From NCBI RefSeq assembly GCF_900110375.1, contig NZ_FODN01000003.1, positions 248,001-312,000 of the forward strand: a DNA stretch of 64,000 bases, written 5' to 3'. The notes under the pieces were generated by a model. It saw only the letters and a list, made by a program, of their open reading frames with translations. It had not been told where the DNA came from and searched no databases. Shown here piece after piece: positions 43,885 through 53,309 of the stretch. Position 1 is the first letter of the stretch. The number at the start of each line of letters is the position of its first letter. The position numbers and the translations under genes are program-made. Source of the stretch: Flavobacterium sinopsychrotolerans (lineage in GTDB: Bacteria > Bacteroidota > Bacteroidia > Flavobacteriales > Flavobacteriaceae).

Positions 43885-44477
43885 GAATCATTTCAGGAAA
43901 ATACAAAGGAAGACGCATTTTTCCACCAAAAGGTTTACCCGTTCGTCCCACAACCGATATGTCTAAAGAAGCATTATTCAATGTTTTGAACAACCATTTC
44001 AGTTTTGAGGGACTTAAAGTATTAGATTTATTTGCAGGAACAGGAAATATCAGTTACGAGTTTGCATCAAGAGGCTGTACTCCAATCACATCAGTTGATG
44101 GTGATTTTGGCTGTGTGAAATTCATCAAGCAAGTCGCAGCCGAATATGATTTTAATATTGCCGCCACAAAAAGTGATGTTTTCACGTATTTAGAAAGATG
44201 TAAAACGTCCTACGATATTATTTTTGCAGATCCACCGTATGCTTTGGACCAAAAAACTTTCGAAAAAATTATCTTATTAGTTTTCGAAAAAGAATTGCTT
44301 AGTGAAGACGGAATGATGGTAATCGAACATTCGAAATATACCAAACTGGATCACATGATTCACTTTTCGTTCCAGAAAAGTTACGGAGGTTCCATTTTTA
44401 GTTTCTTCGAAATTGGAGCTGATGATTCAGAAGATTCTGAAAACGAATCAGACCAAAATGATGGTGAAGAAGAATAA
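43881..44477 (+). CDS. rsmD: 16S rRNA (guanine966-N2)-methyltransferase
   Basis: RsmD methylates G966 of 16S rRNA. 198 residues with MRIISGKYKGRRIFPPKG, LPVRPTTDMSKEALFNVLNN, LDLFAGTGNISYEFASRG, the catalytic DPPY in IIFADPPYALD, and a Ser/Asp/Glu-rich C-terminal tail (DDSEDSENESDQNDGEEE) that is not usual for RsmD. Translation is coupled to DUF3822 by an ATGA overlap. Confidence 0.93.
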   Translation: MRIISGKYKGRRIFPPKGLPVRPTTDMSKEALFNVLNNHFSFEGLKVLDLFAGTGNISYEFASRGCTPITSVDGDFGCVKFIKQVAAEYDFNIAATKSDVFTYLERCKTSYDIIFADPPYALDQKTFEKIILLVFEKELLSEDGMMVIEHSKYTKLDHMIHFSFQKSYGGSIFSFFEIGADDSEDSENESDQNDGEEE

Positions 44478-44491
44478 TCTTGATAGAATAT

Positions 44492-44534
44492 AAAACAGAA
44501 AAGCTCTTGTAATTACAAGGCTTTTCTGTTTTTA
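44492..44534. terminator. terminator after rsmD
   Basis: A 13-bp outer stem (AAAACAGAAAAGC / GCTTTTCTGTTTT) encloses a perfect 14-base palindrome CTTGTAATTACAAG, followed by T-rich sequence. It also faces the convergent gene ending at 44552. Confidence 0.9.
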
Positions 44535-44551
44535 CTAACCATTTAAAGCAA

Positions 44552-45109
44552 CTATTTGCCAATTACCCAACCCAAAGTAAAGTTTAAAACCGGTACTAAA
44601 TCACTGTCGTTTTTGTCAAAATTATAACCAACACCTAAATTCAAATCAAGATTAAAATTCCCTTTGTATGTTCGTTGAAAACCCCAAACCGGTGCTAAAG
44701 TAATCGATGCATTTTCGGTTGAAAAGTTATCATTTGTAGAAATTGATCTGAAATTATAAAAAGCGGACATAGCAACAAATCCTCCTGAGTTATGGGAAGT
44801 AACTTTTCCCTTTTCAGCTCTTTTCTCTAAATTATAGTAATGACGAAACTGTTCATTAATGTAAGGATAAAAGGTCCATGTTTTACCAAAACCATTTGAT
44901 GTATATCCGTAACCTGAACTCAATTCCGAGTAAAGCGTATTTTTATCGCTTAAACCATGTTCGTAAACAAATCCCGGAAGCAACACATTTATCTTAAATT
45001 GACTTTTTGCTACTGCTGGTTTTTCTTGTGCGTTTGAATGTGAAATTGTTATTAAAATAAAAACAGATAAAATAGCTGCTTTACCGTTTTTAAATACTGA
45101 TAATTGCAT
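44552..45109 (-). CDS. small outer-membrane beta-barrel-like protein of unknown function
   Basis: 185 residues with a signal peptide (AILSVFILITISHSNAQ, cleavage near SNA-Q). The mature part alternates hydrophobic and polar residues and ends in LNFTLGWVIGK, with aromatic-rich strands such as SGYGYTSNGFGKTWTFYPYIN and GNFNLDLNLGVGYNF, consistent with an 8-stranded barrel. No specific function is recognised. It is monocistronic, with an AT-rich, gene-free gap (45110-45401) upstream. Confidence 0.75.
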   Translation of the reverse strand: MQLSVFKNGKAAILSVFILITISHSNAQEKPAVAKSQFKINVLLPGFVYEHGLSDKNTLYSELSSGYGYTSNGFGKTWTFYPYINEQFRHYYNLEKRAEKGKVTSHNSGGFVAMSAFYNFRSISTNDNFSTENASITLAPVWGFQRTYKGNFNLDLNLGVGYNFDKNDSDLVPVLNFTLGWVIGK

Positions 45110-45226
45110 GTATAATTATTATTAGGTTGTCGATATATCATTTGATTTATATCCGGAGCAAACATAATAATTAAATTCTAATTTGTCAGAATTTTATCTT
45201 TTTTATAATCATTGCTTTTTTTGCAT

Positions 45227-45252
45227 AAAAAAGCAGGTCAATTGACCTGCCC
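45227..45252 (-). terminator. terminator of the TsaC/Sua5 gene
   Basis: A perfect 18-base palindrome GCAGGTCAATTGACCTGC (45233-45250); on the minus strand it is followed by a run of T. The remainder of the 45110-45401 gap shows no gene. Confidence 0.8.
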
Positions 45253-45401
45253 TTTATGTATCCTTAATTTTTCTTTAACAACCAATTAAATATAATTAAG
45301 AATAGCATGTGTATATCATTAATAATCAGTAAGTATTTTAATTTTAGGTAAATATAAAAATTAATATTAATTCAGCAAATATTTTGCCAAAAATTTAAAT
45401 T

Positions 45402-46022
45402 TTACAAAATATCTAAACTTCCTTTTCCTTCTCTCACTACAATTGGTTCGTCACCCGATAAATCAATAATAGTAGATCCAACATTATTACCATATCCACC
45501 GTCAATTACCAAATCAACCAAGTTTTGCCATTTCTCAAAAATAAGTTCCGGATCAGTGGTGTATTCTATCACATCATCATCATCATGAATCGATGTAGAA
45601 ACAATAGGATTCCCTAGCAACTTTACAATTTCTAAAGCAATAGCATTATCAGGAACCCTTATTCCGACAGTCGTTTTCTTTTTGAATTCCTTAGGTAAGT
45701 TATTATTTCCAGGTAAAATAAAGGTATATGGTCCCGGTAATGCTCTTTTTAAGATTTTAAAAGTGGTTGTGTCAATTTGTCTCACATAATCAGAGATATT
45801 ACTTAAATCATGGCAAACGAAGGAAAAATTAGCTTTATCGAGCTTCACTCCTTTGATCTTTGCAATTCGCTCCAACGCTTTTGTATTGGTAATATCACAT
45901 CCCAAACCGTACACCGTATCCGTTGGATATATCACCAAACCTCCTTCCTTTAGAACCTTAACCACTTTAGCAATTGCAGCTTCATTGGGTTTGTCTTCGT
46001 ATATTTTTATAAATTGAGCCAT
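45402..46022 (-). CDS. L-threonylcarbamoyladenylate synthase (Sua5/YrdC/TsaC)
   Basis: 206 residues. The enzyme makes threonylcarbamoyl-AMP for the t6A37 tRNA modification. Motifs: EGGLVIYPTDTVYGLGCDI, IKGVKLDKANFSFVCHDLS, LPGPYTFILPG, TVGIRVPDNAIALEIVKLLGNPIVSTSIH and ...SGDEPIVVREGKGSLDIL. It lacks the long Sua5 C-terminal domain, so it is the YrdC-only length. It is 83 bases downstream of the UvrD-like helicase gene. Confidence 0.92.
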   Translation of the reverse strand: MAQFIKIYEDKPNEAAIAKVVKVLKEGGLVIYPTDTVYGLGCDITNTKALERIAKIKGVKLDKANFSFVCHDLSNISDYVRQIDTTTFKILKRALPGPYTFILPGNNNLPKEFKKKTTVGIRVPDNAIALEIVKLLGNPIVSTSIHDDDDVIEYTTDPELIFEKWQNLVDLVIDGGYGNNVGSTIIDLSGDEPIVVREGKGSLDIL

Positions 46023-46105
46023 TTTTTTTAGTTTAAAGTTTAAAATGTTTAAGGCTTAAAGTTCTTTTAACTGACAACTTTAATTCTTAAACTTGAAACA
46101 AATTT

Positions 46106-48442
46106 TTATCCTATAATATCCAGTTTCGCAAAACGCAAAAGTAATTTTTTGATTCCGCCAACTTCAAATTTGATTTCGGCTTTTTTATCTGCTCCTACTC
46201 CTTCAAGGTTTAAAACTTCGCCTTTACCAAAACGTTCGTGCATTACAATATTCCCGGCAACGAGTTTATTATCAAATAAATTAGCACTTCCTGAAGCAGT
46301 ATTATTGCTGACAGGCTTCAATTTACGAATATTTATCTCTGCTTTTGGTTCATTATCTGAACTATATTTGGTCGGAGGAGTTCCATTCGCTGGTTTTGCC
46401 AGACGCAATTTAGACTTATCTACATCTCCAAAAATATCGCTGTCAATCATCGGTTTGTACCTGTAATTATTTTCAGGAGGTGTCATATATTCCAGATATT
46501 GACTGTCGATTTCCTCAATAAAACGGGAAGGTTCACTGTCGGTCAATTTCCCCCAACGGTAGCGTGACTGTGCATACGTTAAATACGCTTGGTGTTCTGC
46601 TCGGGTCAAAGCTACATAAAACAAGCGTCGTTCCTCTTCTAATTCACTTCTCGTACTCATACTCATGGCACTTGGGAACAAATCTTCTTCCATTCCCACC
46701 ACAAAAACATGTGGAAACTCTAATCCTTTAGCCAAGTGAATCGTCATCAATGCCACACGATCTTCATCGCTTGTATCTTTGTCTAAATCCGTTGCCAAAG
46801 CCACATCTTCCATAAATTCAGACAAAGCGCCACGAGCTCCATCTACTTCTTTTTGGCCATCGGTGAAATCTTTGATTCCGTTTAATAATTCCTCAATGTT
46901 CTGAATTTTAGCCATTCCTTCCGGAGTAGCATCTTTTTTTAATTCCTGAATCAATCCTGTTTTTTTGGCAACATGATCAGCCAGATAAAACGCATCCTGG
47001 TTTTCATTTATAGCCTGAAAACTCTGAATCATCGTAACAAAATCGAGGAGTTTTTGCTTGGTTCCTGAATTCAATTTTAAATCAATTCGTTCTATGTTTT
47101 GCATGACTTCAAAAATCGATCGCTTGTAGTGATTGGCTGCAATAGTCAGTTTTTCGATAGTTGTATTCCCAATTCCACGTGCCGGATAATTGATTACCCG
47201 AACCAAAGCTTCTTCATCTTTTGGATTAATAACCAATCGCAAATAGCACAAAACATCCTTCACTTCTTTTCTTTGGTAAAATGAAAGTCCGCCATAAATT
47301 CGGTACGGAATGTCTCTTTTTCTCAACGCATCTTCCATTGCGCGGGATTGTGCATTGGTACGGTACAAAATAGCAAAAGCGCCATTAGGCAACTGACTTT
47401 GCATTTTTTGCTCCCAAATAGTACTAGCAACAAAACGGCCTTCTTCATTATCTGTTAAACTGCGGTGGACTTTTATCTTTGGACCAAAATCATTCGCAGT
47501 CCAAACTATTTTGTCCAGTTTTACTTTATTTTTATCAATAATCGTGTTTGCAGCTTCAACAATATTCTTTGTAGAACGGTAATTTTGTTCCAATCTAAAG
47601 GTTTTTACGCCTTCATAATCTTTCTGAAAATTAAGGATGTTATTGATGTTAGCACCACGAAACGCATAGATACTTTGCGCATCATCACCAACCACACAGA
47701 TGTTCTGAAATTTATCTGATAATGCTCGAACGATTAAATACTGAGAGTGATTGGTATCTTGGTACTCATCCACCAAAATATAGCGGAAACGGTTTTGATA
47801 TTTGGCCAGAACTTCAGGAAAGCGAGTAAGTAATTCATTTGTTTTTAATAATAAATCATCAAAATCCATGGCGCCTGCTTTGAAACATCGATCCACATAA
47901 TTTTGATAAATCTCACCCATTCGAGGCTTTTTAGACATCGCATCCGCTTCTTGTAGCTCCGGATTATTGAAATAGGCTTTTACAGTAATCAAACTGTTTT
48001 TGAAATTTGAAATTCGGCTTAAAACCTGTTTTGGTTTGTACACATCTCGATCCAATTGCATTTCTTTGATGATCCCGGAAATGGCACGCAACGAATCCTG
48101 AGAATCATATATGGTAAAGTTGGAAGGATATCCAAGATGTTCGGCTTCCGAGCGCAAAATTCGAGCAAAAACCGAGTGAAATGTCCCCATCCAAAGATTT
48201 TTTGCTTCACCCGCACCCACGATATCCGAGATACGTTTTTTCATTTCACGAGCCGCCTTGTTGGTAAATGTAAGCGATAGGATACTGAACGCATCGATAC
48301 CCTGACTCATCAAATAAGCAATTCTAATAGTCAACACCCGCGTTTTTCCGGAACCTGCACCCGCAATAATTATCATGGGTCCGTCTTTTTGGAGAACGGG
48401 TTCGCGTTGGGCTTCATTAAGTTGATCGATATATTTGTGCAT
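46106..48442 (-). CDS. UvrD/PcrA superfamily 1 helicase
   Basis: 778 residues, 3'-5' DNA helicase of repair and replication. Walker A is IIIAGAGSGKTRVLTIRIAYL (opening residues 25-45), motif II VDEYQDTNHSQYLIV, motif III GDDAQSIYAFRGA, motif IV region YRSTKNIVEAANTII, motif V/VI VALMTIHLAKGLEFPHVFVVG and RRLFYVALTRAE. The C-terminal Tudor-like tail (HERFGKGEVLNLEGVGADKKAEIKF) is typical of PcrA. Start at the ATG at 48442. Confidence 0.93.
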   Translation of the reverse strand: MHKYIDQLNEAQREPVLQKDGPMIIIAGAGSGKTRVLTIRIAYLMSQGIDAFSILSLTFTNKAAREMKKRISDIVGAGEAKNLWMGTFHSVFARILRSEAEHLGYPSNFTIYDSQDSLRAISGIIKEMQLDRDVYKPKQVLSRISNFKNSLITVKAYFNNPELQEADAMSKKPRMGEIYQNYVDRCFKAGAMDFDDLLLKTNELLTRFPEVLAKYQNRFRYILVDEYQDTNHSQYLIVRALSDKFQNICVVGDDAQSIYAFRGANINNILNFQKDYEGVKTFRLEQNYRSTKNIVEAANTIIDKNKVKLDKIVWTANDFGPKIKVHRSLTDNEEGRFVASTIWEQKMQSQLPNGAFAILYRTNAQSRAMEDALRKRDIPYRIYGGLSFYQRKEVKDVLCYLRLVINPKDEEALVRVINYPARGIGNTTIEKLTIAANHYKRSIFEVMQNIERIDLKLNSGTKQKLLDFVTMIQSFQAINENQDAFYLADHVAKKTGLIQELKKDATPEGMAKIQNIEELLNGIKDFTDGQKEVDGARGALSEFMEDVALATDLDKDTSDEDRVALMTIHLAKGLEFPHVFVVGMEEDLFPSAMSMSTRSELEEERRLFYVALTRAEHQAYLTYAQSRYRWGKLTDSEPSRFIEEIDSQYLEYMTPPENNYRYKPMIDSDIFGDVDKSKLRLAKPANGTPPTKYSSDNEPKAEINIRKLKPVSNNTASGSANLFDNKLVAGNIVMHERFGKGEVLNLEGVGADKKAEIKFEVGGIKKLLLRFAKLDIIG

Positions 48443-48606
48443 GGAAATTTTTATAGAATTCTATGCAAAAATAAGCATTAAAGATGTATAATTATACTTT
48501 TATATGAAGCTAAAAAACCGTTCTTAATTTGTGGAACCAGATACGGAATATCAGTTCGCTCTAATGCTATTTTAACACTGTATTTTTAAATAAACAGCAT
48601 TTAATT

Positions 48607-48774
48607 TTAAACATATAAGTCATATAAGTTAATGAAACTAATTTTTCAAATAATTGATTTAAAAGGGAATATAAGCTGAATATTTCTTCGTAAGGCTATC
48701 TGCTTGCCTAAATGAACTATCGGTTTTTACTTGTCTTTATTCAAACTAAAAACTTATATGACTTATATGTTTAA
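48607..48774. repeat. ATATAAG-type inverted repeat, copy B (24-bp perfect arms)
   Basis: Arms at 48607-48630 and 48751-48774 are perfect inverses of each other across 120 bases; their common core is ACATATAAGTCATATAAG. It occupies the 48443-48864 gap between the UvrD-like and TSUP genes. No gene was found in that gap. Confidence 0.75.
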
Positions 48775-48864
48775 CACATATCGCTGTAATATTAAAATTA
48801 ATCGGACTTTAAAGAAAAAGTAATTAAATAAGAGACAAAATTTAGCTGATAATGTATTAAAAAA

Positions 48865-49644
48865 TTATTTAAAAAATACATCATACGCAAAGCGGATTAA
48901 GGTTCCTACAACGACAACCAAAAAGAAAACCCGAATGAAGCTATTTCCTTTATTAATGGCCAATTTTGCACCTATCCAGCCACCCAGCGCATTACTGGCA
49001 GCCATTGGCAGTGCTATTGCCCATATAATTTTCCCTTTTAAAATAAACAAACAAATAGAACCAAAATTTGTCGCCAGATTCACCATTTTAGCATTTGCGG
49101 AAGCATGCAGAAAATCGAAACCCATAATGGCAATAAAAGCCACTACCAAAAAACTTCCGGTTCCCGGTCCGATAAATCCATCGTATAACCCAACTACAAA
49201 ACTGATTCCGACAGCATTCCAAATTTGAGTTCTCGGGGAATGATTTTTTTCAATGTGCTGCCCGAAATTTTTTTTAGCGTAGGTATAAATCACTAAAAAA
49301 GAAAGAACAACCAGCAATAACGGTTTCATAAAATCATTACTTACATACGTCAACAAAGTTGAACCCAAAAATGCCGAAGGAAATGCCAAAAGCATCATTA
49401 TCGACAATAGTTTCCAGTTCATATCTACGTTTTTCAGATATTGATATGCAGCAAAGGAAGTACCACTAAAAGCAGGAACTTTCAAAGTTCCAATTACGGT
49501 TGAAACAGGAAGATTGGGTAACAAAATCAATCCCATTGGCGTTTGAATCAATCCACCACCGCCCACAATTGCGTCAATAAATCCTGCAGCAAAGGCCGCT
49601 AAACAAAGTAAAACCAGAACATAAGTCTCCATTATGATATTCAA
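48865..49644 (-). CDS. TSUP/TauE-SafE family membrane transporter
   Basis: 259 residues with about 8 membrane helices. The family pattern GFIDAIVGGGGLIQTPMGLILLPNLPVSTVIGTLKVPAFSGT is near the N-terminus and repeats in the second half as GFIGPGTGSFLVVAFIAIMGFDFLHASANAKMVNLATN. Members export or import sulfonates, sulfite or related anions. The specific substrate is unknown. It is divergent from the 173-residue membrane-anchored gene. Confidence 0.88.
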   Translation of the reverse strand: MNIIMETYVLVLLCLAAFAAGFIDAIVGGGGLIQTPMGLILLPNLPVSTVIGTLKVPAFSGTSFAAYQYLKNVDMNWKLLSIMMLLAFPSAFLGSTLLTYVSNDFMKPLLLVVLSFLVIYTYAKKNFGQHIEKNHSPRTQIWNAVGISFVVGLYDGFIGPGTGSFLVVAFIAIMGFDFLHASANAKMVNLATNFGSICLFILKGKIIWAIALPMAASNALGGWIGAKLAINKGNSFIRVFFLVVVVGTLIRFAYDVFFK

Positions 49645-49711
49645 TTTTAAGTAATGCTGTTACGATGAGCAAAAATACTATTCGGTTTCATTTATTGCTA
49701 TTAAATAGAAA

Positions 49712-49741
49712 TTGATTTGTACTCAAAAAAGTATATTTTTG
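49712..49741 (+). promoter_or_regulatory. promoter of the 49764 gene
   Basis: TTG (49712-49714), 19-base spacer, TATTTTTG (49734-49741), 22 bases before the ATG. Confidence 0.6.
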
Positions 49742-49763
49742 CTTTTTAAATTTTAACAACAAA

Positions 49764-50285
49764 ATGGATTCAACAAAAATCATAGAAATTCTGGCCTATA
49801 CTATACCTTCATTAATTACCGGAGGAGTAGCTTATTATTTGTTCAACTCTTATTTTAAAGACCAACAAAATACCAGACGCTGGTTGTTGCAAAAAGAAGC
49901 TCAAAAAGACGCTTTACCACTGCGTTTGCAGGCCTATGAACGCATGGTTTTATTTATGGAACGCATCAATCCTACTAAATTATTGATTCGGATTGCTCCT
50001 ATTTCTAATGATAAAAATGATTACGAAAATTTGATAATTGCACAAATCGAACAGGAATATGAGCATAATTTAACGCAGCAAATATATATGTCAGACGAAT
50101 GTTGGACGATCATTGTCACAGCAAAAAATAGCACCATTCAAATGATTCGAAAAGCGAATATGAGTGATCGTGTGGATAATGCCGATTCATTACGTGAAGT
50201 ACTTTTAAGTGATTTGATGGAAAAACAATCTCCTAGCAATGCGGCTTTAGCTTACATCAAAAATGAAGTGAGCCAAATGTGGTAA
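49764..50285 (+). CDS. membrane-anchored hypothetical protein
   Basis: 173 residues. A single N-terminal helix (IIEILAYTIPSLITGGVAYYLF) anchors a cytoplasmic helical domain, with LLQKEAQKDALPLRLQAYERMVLFMERI as a likely coiled-coil. No catalytic motif is visible. The promoter and length suggest a genuine gene. I do not recognise a named family; its function is unknown. It ends just before an inverted repeat and the M1 peptidase gene on the other strand. Confidence 0.75.
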   Translation: MDSTKIIEILAYTIPSLITGGVAYYLFNSYFKDQQNTRRWLLQKEAQKDALPLRLQAYERMVLFMERINPTKLLIRIAPISNDKNDYENLIIAQIEQEYEHNLTQQIYMSDECWTIIVTAKNSTIQMIRKANMSDRVDNADSLREVLLSDLMEKQSPSNAALAYIKNEVSQMW

Positions 50286-50309
50286 GTATATAACGTTACA
50301 AAAAAATAA

Positions 50310-50361
50310 AATTCACTAATTTCTACAAGAATGATCTTTTGAAATTAGTGAATTAGCGGTT
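50310..50361. repeat. AATTAGTGAATTAGCGG-type inverted repeat, copy 1
   Basis: AATTCACTAATTTC (50310-50323) is the inverse of GAAATTAGTGAATT (50341-50354), and the right arm continues as AGCGGTT. A second copy lies at 57111-57170. It may double as a terminator between the 49764 gene and the convergent M1 gene. Confidence 0.65.
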
Positions 50362-50385
50362 ATTAAATCTGTATTAATTCAAAAC

Positions 50386-52449
50386 TTATTCTTTCAATAA
50401 TCGGTTCAATTGAAATTGTTCGGCTTCATTTAAATCCGGGACAATTTTTTCGAAAGAAACTCTCATTTCAGGATTTTTAAGTAGTTTTCTAATGTTATCT
50501 CTCCCAAATTTAGTGAATTGCCACATGTGATGCGTGGTAGCATTTACAAGGTTTTTCAAAACAATATGATTTATTATTTTGAAAGCAAGCAATTTTTCTA
50601 AAGCATTTTGTCTGGTATTCGCTTCATAATCAATTGATGAATATTGCATTAATTCGGTTTCCAAAGCTTGTTTATCAACCGTATAATTTGGCGTTGAAAG
50701 TGCTAAAGACAGCCACAAAGTTCTCAAATTATAATCATTGAAACCCATCCAAGATTTTGATTTTTCAAGGTATTGAATGCGTTGCTCTGGAAAATTACTC
50801 CATAAATTATACAGCGCCAGTTCTTGTGTTTGATACGATTTGTCCTCTAATAAAGTTTCATATTGCGTTCTAAAACTCTCCGGAATTTCATTCAATGCTG
50901 CTGCAACTGTTTGGCGTAATTGCACATTTTTAGTTTCCAAAGCTAAAATAAAAAGACTCTTTTTATCCTCCCATTTTTCATTTTTCAATTGATTCAGAAT
51001 AGCTTCTTTTACCGAAAAATAAACGTCAGATTGCATTGTTTTTTCCAAAAAATCTCTTTTCTCTGAAAACGGTTTGTTTTTTAATTTATCGACTTCAAAC
51101 AGCACGTGAATTGATTTGTTTTTAAGCAATAAACTATTGGCTTGTTGCGTGTTGAAAAAGGCATCTTCAAGCCATACTTTACTAAAATTATCCAAATCAT
51201 ATCTTGATACTTTTCTGATTTCAGCAAAGAAATCGTCCGTATTCACACTCTGAAACGCCTGTTTTTTCAAATACTTTTTAACCGCTTTTTTAAACGCCTT
51301 ATCACCTATTTCTTCGTGTAAAACAAAAAGTGCCCAAGCGCCTTTTTGATAGAAAGTCAATGAACTGGCTTTGGCATTCAAAACAGGAATCGTATCCGTT
51401 CGGGAAGCGTATTTTAATTGTGATGCCGACTCATATAATTTGGAATAAAAATAATCTTCTCCATAAATTTCCTTTTCAGCCAGCAACGCATAATAGGTCG
51501 CGAAACCTTCCTGCAACCAATGGTGTTTTCCGCTTTCGGCAGTGACTAAATTCCCAAACCACTGATGCGCTAATTCATGCGCATTGACATTTGTGTAACT
51601 TCTGTCCTCAAAACCTGTAGAATCGACCACATAATGCGTGTTGAAAAGCGTTGCTGATGTATTTTCCATTCCGGCGTACAAGAAATCCCGAACTGGCGCT
51701 TGTTTGTAAATTCCCCAAGGGTACTTCACTCCTATTTCCTTTTCCAAAAAATCAAACATCCGTTTTGAATCTCTATAGGTTGGTTCAAAATTAGTTGCGT
51801 CTTTTAGTTCCAAATACATTTCTAAAGGAATTCCGGATTTAGATTTTTGACTGATTTTTTCAAATTTTCCGATAGCAAGCATCAATAAATATGAACTCAT
51901 TGGTTTTTGCATTTGGTATTGCCAAACTGAAAGTCCATCAAGTCCTGATTTAAATTTCAAAATTCCATTTGAAATTACCTGATAGTCTTTATTGAATCCT
52001 ATATTCAAGTTGAAAACCACTTTCTCATTCACATCATCAAAACTCGGAAACCAATGACTGGTATATTTTCCTTGTCCTTGCGTCCAAATCTGTAAATTGT
52101 CATTTGCTGCCGAGCCAACGAAATACATTGTTTGTTTTGGCTTAGCCAAATATTTAAAAGTCAGGTTATTTTTTCCTTTTTTAAACGGAAAAACAATTTG
52201 TAATTGTTTTTGTGTATTGAGAAATTTAATAGATTTCCCGTTCAATTTCAAATCTGAAAATTCCATATTTTGTGCATCAATTTTAATGGTATCAATGGAT
52301 TTAAAAACGTCAAAATCATAATCGACATCTCCAGAAACTGTTTTTTCACTTGGATTTACTACAATTTTTCCTAAAACCGATTTAAAATCTACAAATTGGG
52401 TTTGTTGGGCAAATGTGAACGTGGAAATAAAAAAGAATAGGTATTTCAT
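50386..52449 (-). CDS. M1-family metallopeptidase (aminopeptidase), secreted
   Basis: 687 residues from the ATG at 52449, which gives the signal peptide MKYLFFFISTFTFAQQ. An earlier start at 52479 would lie inside the promoter -7 box, so it is rejected. The zinc site is HELAHQWFGNLVTAESGKHH with a later Glu in WLQEGFATY (HExxH-x18-E), and the exopeptidase motif is YAGMENTSATLF. M1 enzymes cut N-terminal residues from peptides; secreted Flavobacterium members may serve protein scavenging. Confidence 0.92.
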   Translation of the reverse strand: MKYLFFFISTFTFAQQTQFVDFKSVLGKIVVNPSEKTVSGDVDYDFDVFKSIDTIKIDAQNMEFSDLKLNGKSIKFLNTQKQLQIVFPFKKGKNNLTFKYLAKPKQTMYFVGSAANDNLQIWTQGQGKYTSHWFPSFDDVNEKVVFNLNIGFNKDYQVISNGILKFKSGLDGLSVWQYQMQKPMSSYLLMLAIGKFEKISQKSKSGIPLEMYLELKDATNFEPTYRDSKRMFDFLEKEIGVKYPWGIYKQAPVRDFLYAGMENTSATLFNTHYVVDSTGFEDRSYTNVNAHELAHQWFGNLVTAESGKHHWLQEGFATYYALLAEKEIYGEDYFYSKLYESASQLKYASRTDTIPVLNAKASSLTFYQKGAWALFVLHEEIGDKAFKKAVKKYLKKQAFQSVNTDDFFAEIRKVSRYDLDNFSKVWLEDAFFNTQQANSLLLKNKSIHVLFEVDKLKNKPFSEKRDFLEKTMQSDVYFSVKEAILNQLKNEKWEDKKSLFILALETKNVQLRQTVAAALNEIPESFRTQYETLLEDKSYQTQELALYNLWSNFPEQRIQYLEKSKSWMGFNDYNLRTLWLSLALSTPNYTVDKQALETELMQYSSIDYEANTRQNALEKLLAFKIINHIVLKNLVNATTHHMWQFTKFGRDNIRKLLKNPEMRVSFEKIVPDLNEAEQFQLNRLLKE

Positions 52450-52476
52450 TATTAGGGTATTTAATACTGCGATTTC

Positions 52477-52484
52477 CAAAGTTA
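52477..52484 (-). promoter_or_regulatory. -7 box of the M1 peptidase
   Basis: The minus strand reads TAACTTTG (TAnnTTTG), 27 bases from the ATG at 52449 and overlapping the first possible in-frame start at 52477-52479. Confidence 0.55.
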
Positions 52485-52509
52485 CAAAGGTTTCCCAAAC
52501 TAATCCGAC

Positions 52510-52517
52510 TAATTTTG
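52510..52517 (+). promoter_or_regulatory. -7 box of the Dph6-like gene
   Basis: TAATTTTG matches TAnnTTTG, 34 bases before the TTG start. Confidence 0.4.
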
Positions 52518-52551
52518 TAAGTTTACCTCCAGAAATTACAAGAAAATTACA

Positions 52552-53289
52552 TTGAAAAAGAAAGCGTTATTTAACTGGAGCAGCGGCAAAGATTCTGCGC
52601 TTGCCTTATATAAAACATTACAAAATTCTGAATTCGAAATTAACTGTTTACTTACGAGTGTAAACCAACAGTATCAGCGCATTTCGATGCATGGCGTACG
52701 AGTAGAATTATTGCAACAACAAGCAGAAAGCATTGGCTTAACGCTTGAAATCATGCAAATTCCCGAAATGCCCACGATGGAAGTCTATGAAAATGTGATG
52801 CGCAAAACATTGGATAAACTAAAAAACCAAGGCGTAACACATTCTATTTTTGGTGATATTTTTCTGGAAGATTTACGTAAATACCGTGAAGATAAATTGG
52901 CCGAAATAGGTTTTGAAGGTATTTTTCCGCTTTGGAAAATCCCAACTCACGAAATCATTCAAGAATTCCTAGCTTTAGGTTTTAAAACAATTGTAGTTTG
53001 CGTAAACGAACGATTCTTGGATAAAAGCTTTGTAGGTCGTGTGATTGACCAAAATTTCATCAATGATTTACCTGAAAATATAGATGTTTGTGGCGAAAAC
53101 GGTGAATTTCACACCTTCACATTTGACGGACCCATTTTTTCAAAACCAATTGATTTTGAAATCGGCGAAATCGTGTACCGAAAATACGAAAAACCAGAAA
53201 AAGAAGATTCCTCAGATACCGCCTGCGATACAAGTTCTTCATATGCCTTTGATTTCGGATTTTGGTATTGTGATTTGGTATCAAAATAG
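52552..53289 (+). CDS. Dph6-related ATP pyrophosphatase
   Basis: 245 residues starting at TTG (52552), since no ATG lies near and the family motif follows at once: MKKKALFNWSSGKDSALALYKTL, with the PP-loop SGKDS. Later motifs are HGVRVELLQQQAESIGL, GDIFLEDLRKYREDKL, ALGFKTIVVCVNERFLDKSFVGR and CGENGEFHTFTFDGPIF. In eukaryotes Dph6 amidates diphthine; bacterial members act in unrelated ATP-dependent amidations or thiolations. The exact reaction is unknown. Confidence 0.88.
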   Translation: MKKKALFNWSSGKDSALALYKTLQNSEFEINCLLTSVNQQYQRISMHGVRVELLQQQAESIGLTLEIMQIPEMPTMEVYENVMRKTLDKLKNQGVTHSIFGDIFLEDLRKYREDKLAEIGFEGIFPLWKIPTHEIIQEFLALGFKTIVVCVNERFLDKSFVGRVIDQNFINDLPENIDVCGENGEFHTFTFDGPIFSKPIDFEIGEIVYRKYEKPEKEDSSDTACDTSSSYAFDFGFWYCDLVSK

Positions 53290-53309
53290 TTTCTCTAAAA
53301 AGAAAACAC

